64,000 nucleotides of DNA, taken from positions 60,841,872 through 60,905,871 of the forward strand of contig CM046301.1 in NCBI GenBank assembly GCA_025267735.1. Reading direction: 5' to 3'. The position numbers were made by a program, and so were the translations under genes. Below the pieces are notes generated by a model. It had not been told where the DNA came from and made no database searches. It saw only the letters and a list, made by a program, of their open reading frames with translations. Source of the DNA: Mactra quadrangularis. Lineage: Eukaryota > Mollusca > Bivalvia > Venerida > Mactridae. This document shows positions 56,587 to 64,000 of the stretch, in pieces (position 1 is the first letter of the stretch; each line of letters begins with the position of its first letter).

Positions 56587-57690
56587 ATAGGCTTTTTTAT
56601 AGAATATATATATAATTAATATATTTGTTACATTTTCGGGCTGGGGGGAAGCTAAAGAAAACATACTCAAGATTTTTTCTAACTCCACATTGTAATTACC
56701 AGCGTTTTATCTACGTTTAGAGGAAATACATATATTGATAAATTTTCAAAACACGGTGTGTTATAATTATTTTAAATTTTGGATTTGTTCGTTTAGTTTA
56801 TCGGGTAGCGCATGAGTCCACACTATTGTGTAGCAGTTTCAAAGTATTTATTGTTTATTCTCGTGAAAAATAAGTAATTATTTAGAACGTTTGATTCATT
56901 GAATAACATTGTATATATATTTCAATTGTTTTGAACAGAAAGTGAAAAAATATGTCTGAATATATTCATCCATCCCTTTTTTTGACAATAAGACTGTTCT
57001 TTAGTTTAACGTTTAGGTCCATATTTTTCTGCATAAAATTGCAAATGACCAAACAAAGCAAAGAAACTTCTGTAGAAACTGGAATTTTAACAACAATTTA
57101 AGAACTTATCCCTCTATGCTTTGATGATATAGCGTTGCATCAAAACCCCTTCAACTCTGAATTAGGGACCAGGATAGGGGTCATGTTTCTGGTACGGTTA
57201 TTATGATGTTAAGTTGACAATAGAGGAAGAGATTTAAACTGCTTACCTTTTGACACATTTGCAATTAACTCCGAGCAATGAAACAACGAAAATCAACATC
57301 CTTCATGGATTCCACAACATTTCACTTTCGCTTATTTTTGTTAATGGAGTTTGACATTTTTAGGGTTAATGTATTTACCGAAAAACCCGAATATTCATGA
57401 AAAATAACCGAAAGACACTCATTGGAGTTGTATCTTGAGCTAATAAATCACGTTTTACTTTAAAAATATGTGTTTAAATGTTTTAAAATACTTGTTGCCA
57501 ATGACATTTGAACATTTTGATGTGTTAGTATCAATATTAAGTAAAAATGCAATTATTAAGATGCGCCAAACAATCATTGTAAGTACAATAGAGAGATTTC
57601 GTTTATTAATAAATGTCTTCATAAAACTGTTTCAAACAAATGTCAGTTATAATAAATAATCTAACTATTTTTCCTGTATACCCATAAGTA

Positions 57691-58711
57691 CAGGGTGTCC
57701 AAAAAGAAAGTTTACAGTTTTGATGCTAATTTATAACATGTTAATACTCTGCTAGATTACACAAATTTGTACATGTTTAGACAACAGGTGTAAGTTTTAT
57801 TCCTGTCATTTGTGATATATTTGGTCTTATACTTTACATGAATACGCCAATTTACTAAAATTACAAATTTTTGTGGTTGACGTCAAATTAGTAGTTATAA
57901 CGTTTTCCACAAGTTGTTCTTTGTGAGTCTTGACTTCACTCACGCGCTCCATGAAATTGTCAATTACTTTAACACAAGTGTCTACAAAATTATGGGGTTG
58001 TGCAGCTGACCAAAATTTCAAAATTTACTTGCAAACATGTCCAGACAAAAGTAAACTCATCCCTAAACCAAACATCTTGAAACGTGTGTAATTTTCCACA
58101 ACGTCAGTGGCTCTGTTACAAAATGCAAATCTATCCACTTGATCTGTTATTGATAAGTTTTGCATAATTAATATTTGATATGGAAACAGTTCTTAGTTTT
58201 TTTATAATATTATGTACAGATGTTTTGGAAACCTTCATCTCTGATGATACGCGTTGAACAGATTTTTCTGGACTTTGTTAAAGCATGTCTTGGAGCGCCT
58301 TGACATTTTCCTCACCTATGCTGGTCAAGGGACGACCCCACTTTGGCGTATCTTTTACAGTTCCAAGTTGTTCAAACTTCCAGACAATTTTGAATTTAGT
58401 CATTATACTCATGCTTATGCATTTATACATATTTTTGAACTTTCGTTGCGCATCTGTTACGCCTTTACTTCCGTAAAAATCTTTTACGATAAAAACACGC
58501 TGATCAGACGTCAGACGCGTCATCTTGAAAATAACAAGTTTTTACCTGATATCATTATATGGCGATGTCAAACATTTTAGCAAGTCAAGTTAAGGTGCAT
58601 TAAAAACTTAAGCATATGTACTTTAAAATGGTATATTTTTCATTAATGTAACATTACAATTGATAAAATGACGAAGGAGTGAAACTGTAAACTTTCTTTT
58701 TGGACACCCTG
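57691..58711. mobile_element. Mariner-like element nested in the palindrome arm
   Basis: 1021 bp with CAGGGTGTCCAAAAAGAAAG termini in inverted orientation; a TA sits immediately left and another 2 bases past the right end. The other palindrome arm is the empty site. Contains a damaged minus-strand transposase. Confidence 0.85.
57827..58523 (-). pseudogene. Mariner-like transposase remnant
   Basis: 58523-58278 reads MTRLTSDQRVFIVKDFYGSK.. and ..WKFEQLGTVKDTPKWGRPLT, the N-terminal helix-turn-helix (DUF4817-like) block of this transposase type. A second open piece, 58021-57827, may be its C-terminal part. The DDE core is mostly lost, so non-autonomous. Confidence 0.65.
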
Positions 58712-58790
58712 GATAAGTCATAATTAATACGAGGGGTAATTGTTTCTCCGATAACGAACAGTAATCGACCAGGGGTTTTTCAGAATATGA

Positions 58791-60007
58791 ATTTTTCGGA
58801 TGTGTATTTTTTTTATCTTATATCATCATATATATGATTGTATTGAGAGATTTAGAGGCCTTTTGATTGTAATATAAAAAGCAAATCCAGATTGCTCACT
58901 GAATACACACCATTTGTGCTATGATTATGCTTGTGTATGTACTGCGTGTTAAAAAAAGTTGCCTATTTGTTAAACAACAACGCTCTTTGGACCTAGACTA
59001 AATTAAATTCAGGCTATTTTTCATAAACTGATATGATTCATACGACTGTTAAAAAAAACACCTGTGTAGATTTGTCATGTCCCAATAATGATTATGTTCA
59101 ATCATTACAATTTACAGCATTTCTTGATTCTCTATGTTTACTTAACCAGTTTTCAGATATCAAGTTGGTGTGCATCGTAAACGTGTTATGTAATTAAACC
59201 TCTATATTAAAAAGTTTTACCCATAGATAAATGTTTATTGGTAGAAACTATGATAAGAGGCGTTACCGCCTGTAGGCCTATGAAAATATTAAAAAAAACA
59301 CCGACTAACATTTCAATTCTTCATAATTGTCTTTCGAGTGAGTTGTTATGTCAACATTCTTTGATATTTTGAAGGGAATGTTAACGAACTCCCTATTACG
59401 TTACGTTCTTACCTTATGCTGAACTTAATTTTATCGATTTTTTCTCCTGGAATATGCAAATAATGTGTAATAAGCATCGTGAAATATGTTGGACATAATA
59501 AGTATTATGATAACATTGCTCACAACTCTGCTGTGTTTAGAAAAGCTTTTAACGCGAGTTTTAATGTGAAATACATTTATAAGTTAAACGTCTGACCTTG
59601 GATGTTACTTAACTAGATTTTATTTTATTGGTTTTAAACCGCTCATACATGTAACATGTTACATGTCCTGCTTGCACAATTTTATTTATACCATTTCACA
59701 CATGTTAGTGCTTTAGATACATAAAAAGTACTTGAACAGTGTAAAAATATCCTGGAAAATTCTAGAATAGTCATTGAATTTGTTCTTTTATGGTCTTTAA
59801 GAATCATGGACCTTTTTTGGCTCATGTAAGGGGTTCGTTTGGTTCTAATATATAGACATTATATCAGCTTTAATATGAGTAACCCATGGATAAAGTCAAG
59901 ACAAGTTGTTAATAAATATAAATGAGAAAAAAACTCAAAGGATGAATTTCACAGGCGAAAAACCTTAATTGGTATGTCCCAAAACATTCATATAGCATAT
60001 AGCTTTT
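58791..60007. other. Spacer of the palindromic element
   Basis: 1.2 kb single-copy middle between the inverted arms. AT-rich, no open frame over 60 codons, no similarity to the rest of the window. Confidence 0.5.
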
Positions 60008-60822
60008 TCATATTCTAGAAAACCCTAGTCGGGTTCTGTTCGTTATCGGAGAAACGATAACCCCTCGTATTAGTTATGACTTATACTTTCGTGTATACAG
60101 GAAAAATAGTTAGATTAATTATTATTACTGACATTTTTTTGAAACAGTTTTGTGAAGAAATTTATTAACAAATGAAATCATTCTATTGTACTTACAACGA
60201 TTGTTTGTCACATCTTAATAATTGCATTTTTACTTAATATTGATACTAACACATCAAAATGTTCAAATGTCATTGGCAACAAGTATTTTAAAACATTTTA
60301 ACACATATTTTTAAAGTAAAACGTAATTTATTAGCTCAAGATACAACTCCAATGAGTGTCTTTCGGTTATTTTTCATGAATATTCGGGTTTTTCGGTAAA
60401 TACATTAACCCTAAAAATGTCAAACTCCATGAACAAAAATAAGCGAAAGTGAAATGTTGTGGAATCTATGAAGGATGTTGATTTTCGTTGTTTCATTGCT
60501 CGGAGTTAATTGCAAATGTGTCAAAAGGTAAGCAGTTTAAATCTCTTCCTCTATTGTCAACTTAACATCATTATAGCCGTACCAGAAACATGACCCCTAT
60601 CCTGGTCCCTAATTCAGAGTTGAAGGGGTTTTGATGCAACGCTATATCATCAAAGCGTAGAGGGATAAGTTCTTAAATTGCTGTTAAAATTTCAGTTTCT
60701 ACAGAAGTTTCTTTGCTTTGTTTGGTCATTTGCAATTTTATGCAGAAAAATATGGACCTAAACCTTAATCGACGCACCGAATTAAAAAATCACTTATGAA
60801 CATAGAACGCTTCCAAAATAAT

Positions 60823-60970
60823 GTATTGTTCGTTTTTTCTAAATTGTCAAAGTTTGAATAATTTCAAGGTGAATGATTACACACTATCTCAATGTCACGA
60901 GTGTAAGACAAAGAGCACGATGTCACAGTGAAATTATTCATGTTGTGACAGTTGAAAGAAAAAAACAATA
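60823..60970. mobile_element. Palindromic MITE, copy 2
   Basis: GTATTGTTCGTTTTTTCTAA at the left and the inverted ..AGAAAAAAACAATAC at the right; shorter middle than 56334-56586. Confidence 0.65.
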
Positions 60971-61639
60971 CATTACGCATAAATTTATAATTGATCGTTA
61001 AACACGTAGTTTGCAAGGTCAATGTAGAACGTGCATTTAAAGTTTTTGGCCGAAACTTGCTACCAAAGTGTAGAAAACTTACAAACATACACATATATGG
61101 TATCAAGTCTGTAAGTACAAATACGTTTGAAATCACTACACTTTAAAACCAGAAGCTAGGCCAGGATGTCCAGTAAATGATTAAGGTGATGCTGGTGGCC
61201 CAAGGTGGCCACACACGCAATGAAAATTCAGAGTTAGCATACATCACGCAATTGTTTGAAATCTTTTAGAAATTCCATCAAGTACATAGAGATAGATTTA
61301 CAATTGTTGTCAACAAATCAAATAAATCTGGCAGTAAATATCATAAACATTTTTTTTTAATTATCAGATATATTAGTATTTTTGGAGTGCGGAAAGTATA
61401 TTTCATGAGTATACTCGAAAAGAATCCCGGGAATCAAACTTTCGATGATTTGATTCCTAAACAGACGTATCACCAACTGAGCTAAACGGATTGGTTATGT
61501 GCTAAATTATCAAAGAAAATTCAAGAAATGGAGCTTTAATAGTCGTACCACGACAAATCTTTGCACGCATCTTTTGTGCGTTACTTCGTCTGTATATGAG
61601 GGAAAGGATATTACATCTGAAGCTATCCAATTAGTAAGT

Positions 61640-61965
61640 AAATGCTTTCATCTGGAATTCTAGGATTTTATCATTGAAGTCCTATGTAAGGATAACAAAA
61701 TATTTCATCTAATATCTTTTTGTTAATCAAGATGCAGAAGTGATGAAATTTAGTTTTTCACCCTAACAATACTTTGATAGCTTGATTTTCAAACAAATGA
61801 ACTGATTTACAAACATTAATATGTTATTCAATATTAATATTAGCAAATTGACATTAAAGGAGACGTATAGGTAAAATCCGAGTAATTCAACTAATTGGAC
61901 CTACCTGTGCAGAGTATGCAATGGGGAAAAAACTAACTAAGGTCCCTTATTGCAAAATGAAATAA
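61640..61965. repeat. Third copy of an intronic block of the segmental duplication
   Basis: Aligns with 23720-24003 and its twin 32030-32330 (AAGTCCTATGTAAGGATAAC, ACCCTAACAATAC, GCAAATTGACATT, GGTCCCTTATT) but is clearly more diverged. It lies 3' of gene C. Either a dispersed repeat or a relic of an older duplication. Confidence 0.6.
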
Positions 61966-62003
61966 CAAAACTTAGTAATTGTAAAACAATATAGATACAA
62001 AAC

Positions 62004-62009
62004 TTTATT
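62004..62009 (-). promoter_or_regulatory. Poly(A) signal overlapping the gene C stop codon
   Basis: The minus strand reads TGAATAAAG: the A of TGA is the first base of AATAAA. The 3' UTR is therefore predicted to be very short. Confidence 0.5.
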
Positions 62010-62229
62010 CATATAATATATTCACAAATAAACCCAAAATGTTTCGAACACACACAATCGTCCAATACGTACTTCAAGTCTTTTCTGAGTCTAGCACAAT
62101 GTCCATCCTGTCCCCAAGTGTTGACTGATTTCCAAGCTTCCGAAACCTCCACTAATCGGTGGTCAGACCTTGTTATCCAGTGATGGTCATTCCAATGTCC
62201 ATCAACCCAAACAGAGAAACGGATATCAC
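62009..62229 (-). CDS. Gene C: last exon of a C-type lectin-like protein (partial)
   Basis: 221 nt after an AAAG acceptor, phase 1, ending TGA at 62011-62009. Encodes DIRFSVWVDGHWNDHHWITR.., EAWKSVNTWGQDGHCARL.., and ends HFGFICEYII. It aligns with gene B exon 15 (WND, EAW, GxDGHC, FxCEY, same phase and nearly the same length). The stop overlaps an AATAAA. Upstream exons are not found in 62230-64000, which holds repeats, so the rest lies beyond the window. Confidence 0.82.
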
Positions 62230-62261
62230 CTTTGACAGATATAAATTATACAATTATTATA

Positions 62262-63310
62262 AATCAAAGCGCCAAAGGCACTGGAGTTGTTCGACATAGA
62301 AAACACGTTGTGCTTCGGTCACTTAATGTGCTAAAAAATGTAAAAAAATACGTAGAATAAGATTTCGTTTCTTGAACATAGACTGCAGAGCTTTCGTTGT
62401 ATGTAATGTATCTTCAAAATGATGTACTAAAATAAAGTATACATGAAAATCTAATTTTCATTCAATAATCAAATCAAAGCGCTGAGGCACTAAATTTGCT
62501 CGGCTTTAAAAAGTAAAATGAGATTCCCGGCTCCAACAACGTTTGTAACTTTGTACACAAAGAACAGTTCAGTGATATTAGTTTGATAGGTAGAACAGCA
62601 TTGTTCCGGTTCAAAACACTTCAAACAATCGACCTACAGATGCAGCATGTTAACCGGACAGGCGAACACATTATTTGATTTCTTTTCGCACAATCACAAC
62701 AATTCAAGTGTGTCATACTTAGAACAATGCAATAATTGCTGCTTTAAAGTAATTATTTATGCACATTTATTCTATTGCATCTGTATGTTTAAATAAATAA
62801 AGTCCACTAATCAGACATTATCCAAAGTCATCAACTACGATCTTTAAACTTTTCCTATAGAACCATTCGGAATAGTTGATACCATTCGATTACTTAATAC
62901 GACGTACAGAGCTCAACTGAGACGCTTAACTCATAAGCTATAATAGACGCGCTTCAGTATAAACCGACTAACAAGTGTATTTCAGAAATTATTGCGCCTG
63001 TCATAGCAGATGAACATCTTGAATTGCTCTATACTTATATACCGAGGGACTTTTTCAGGATTCGGTAAATTTTCAAAGTGGGAAAGGGTCTGAAATACGG
63101 TATATATATTTGTTCAGGACTGACGTCCCGAACAAATAAAAACCGACATCCCAATGTTCAGGTAAAGCTAATTTAGAAATAAATTAAAATGCGTACTCCT
63201 ATAATTGCACAGGCATAATAACCATAGAGGAGTACAGGGATATACATTTGAATGTTCATAAAAAATAAGTGTATATGTTACTAATATGTAACAGAACCAC
63301 CTGTATACAC
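62262..63310. repeat. Repeat R, copy interrupted by repeat N
   Basis: 62262-62468 and 63149-63305 together match 40650-41065 (AATCAAAGCGCYAAAGGCAM.. to ..GGAGTACAGRGA..). Sits directly upstream of the gene C last exon. Confidence 0.6.
62470..63148. repeat. Dispersed repeat N, copy 2, nested inside repeat R
   Basis: Collinear with 7216-7875. Its insertion splits a repeat whose uninterrupted form is at 40650-41065; the bases ATC occur at both borders, a possible 3-bp target duplication. Confidence 0.65.
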
Positions 63311-63476
63311 TGAACAAAAGTTCTAACCGATCACTTTTCAAATTTTGATTATTTTATTACGGGCCGATGGATCCTTATTAAATTTTGCAGAGGTGATTTT
63401 TGCGTTATTTACTACCGATTTATGGGGAAAAAATAATTTGATTCGGTCCGATGCACTCGATCGGCACACATGGTGT

Positions 63477-64000
63477 GGTTTACTCATTTTGACTCAGAAT
63501 GTTCTTGCAGAGAGTGGTGAGTATTAAATTTCACTTTGCATGAATCCTTGTTAACTTTATAAGTGAAAAAACATAAAACATTGCACGAATGCCAATGCAG
63601 GATCGTGGCGTAGCCAATGGAATGGTGAATACCGGAGCCTCTATCAAAGAGGTGAGTGGCTGTTCATGGAAACATTAAAAAAAAATATCGAAAATTATTG
63701 TTAAAGTATAAAAAAAATGCTATAATTTTATTATTCTTAATGTGTTTATCCCTATTTTAAGTTGCATGACACTTTAATCGGGTCTTTTCGACGATCGCGA
63801 CTTTGGACGATGTAGCAAGGGACCGGAATCGTTTCTAACTGACGCCGAAGACTAAGAACAAAGGTTACAACTCGCCGACAGGATCGACATTCGTGCAATG
63901 TTTTACGTTTTTTCATTTATAAAGTTAACAAGGATTCATGCAAAGTGAAATTTATTTAATCACCATTTTCTACACGAACATTTCGTGTCAAAATGTGTAA
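63477..64000. mobile_element. Foldback element truncated by the window edge
   Basis: 63517-63592 and 63889-63965 are inverted copies (TTTCACTTTGCATGAATCCT.. against its reverse), and similarity extends outward to 63477 and 64000. Middle about 300 bp. The outer ends are not in view. Confidence 0.7.

Larger units (their letters stand above)
57011..60763. mobile_element. 3.75-kb palindromic (long-TIR) element
   Basis: Left arm 57011-57690 continued at 58715-58790; right arm about 60008-60763. Arms are inverted copies about 0.75 kb long with only scattered differences (for example GTTTAGGTCCATATTTTTCT at the start, CTCCGATAACGAACAG near the inner end). The 1.2-kb spacer has no recognisable gene. 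The left arm is split by a mariner-like insertion. Confidence 0.85.

Noticed and set aside
61425..61492. Possible minus-strand tRNA (GGGAATCAAACTTTCG.., CCAACTGAGCTAAACGG)
   Set aside because: Degenerate arms and no convincing acceptor stem; probably a SINE head remnant. The same applies to 12108-12188 and 49560-49640.
62230..64000. Search for the other CTLD exons of gene C
   Set aside because: No frame resembling FVQYDRTHT..C..C or an EGF exon was found; the interval is nested repeats and a foldback.

Overview
The window is AT-rich animal nuclear DNA. It has long introns with GT/AG borders, no operons, and many tRNA-headed SINEs, LINE remnants, MITEs and inverted-repeat DNA elements. The SINE type (3' parts reading roughly 'taacgccgt..caacac..' next to a tRNA-like head) and the domain types point to a mollusc, most likely a marine bivalve; that placement is inference from recalled bivalve repeats. 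Almost all ORFs over 60 codons here are intronic noise, shadows of exons, or transposon pieces. The real coding content had to be assembled exon by exon on the minus strand.

Three related genes lie head-to-tail on the minus strand. Gene A (14218 down to 1828, 8 exons, predicted 215 aa) encodes a signal peptide and two Ly6/uPAR (three-finger) domains, then reaches a stop codon. Gene B (51465 down to 18475, 15 exons, predicted 638 aa) starts with the same eight-exon architecture. It continues through five EGF-like domains, two Thr/Ser-rich linkers and a C-terminal C-type lectin-like domain (CTLD). All 14 junctions of gene B keep frame and the exon lengths sum to 1917 nt, exactly 639 codons. Gene C is seen only as its last CTLD exon (62229 down to 62009); the rest lies beyond the right edge. 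A and B share exon lengths, phases and blocks of intron sequence, so they are tandem duplicates.

Layout: 1-1.8 kb, SINE and repeats 3' of gene A; 1.8-14.2 kb, gene A with a 1.9-kb inverted-repeat insertion carrying a LINE 3' end; 14.2-18.4 kb, A/B spacer with a SINE; 18.5-51.5 kb, gene B, whose introns hold a 2.7-kb segmental duplication (21510-24418 and 30057-32737, each with one EGF exon), a 155-bp tandem array (27.8-29.1 kb), a 3.6-kb degenerate LINE (35.9-39.5 kb), a Tc1-like insertion (40.4-42.15 kb) and a 2.2-kb TIR element (47.65-49.85 kb); 51.5-62 kb, gene B upstream region and gene C downstream region, filled by a TIR element with two internal satellites (53.1-54.9 kb), a 0.58-kb TIR element and a 3.75-kb palindromic element with a nested mariner-like copy; 62.0-64 kb, the last exon of gene C, nested repeats and a foldback cut by the window edge.

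The main discovery candidate is gene B, a secreted Ly6-Ly6-EGF5-CTLD mosaic protein, with its truncated neighbour gene A. The function is unknown. The domain set suggests extracellular recognition or adhesion, and the CTLD lacks the canonical sugar-binding motifs in the part that can be read. The paralogous and duplicated segments also supply natural empty sites that date several insertions.
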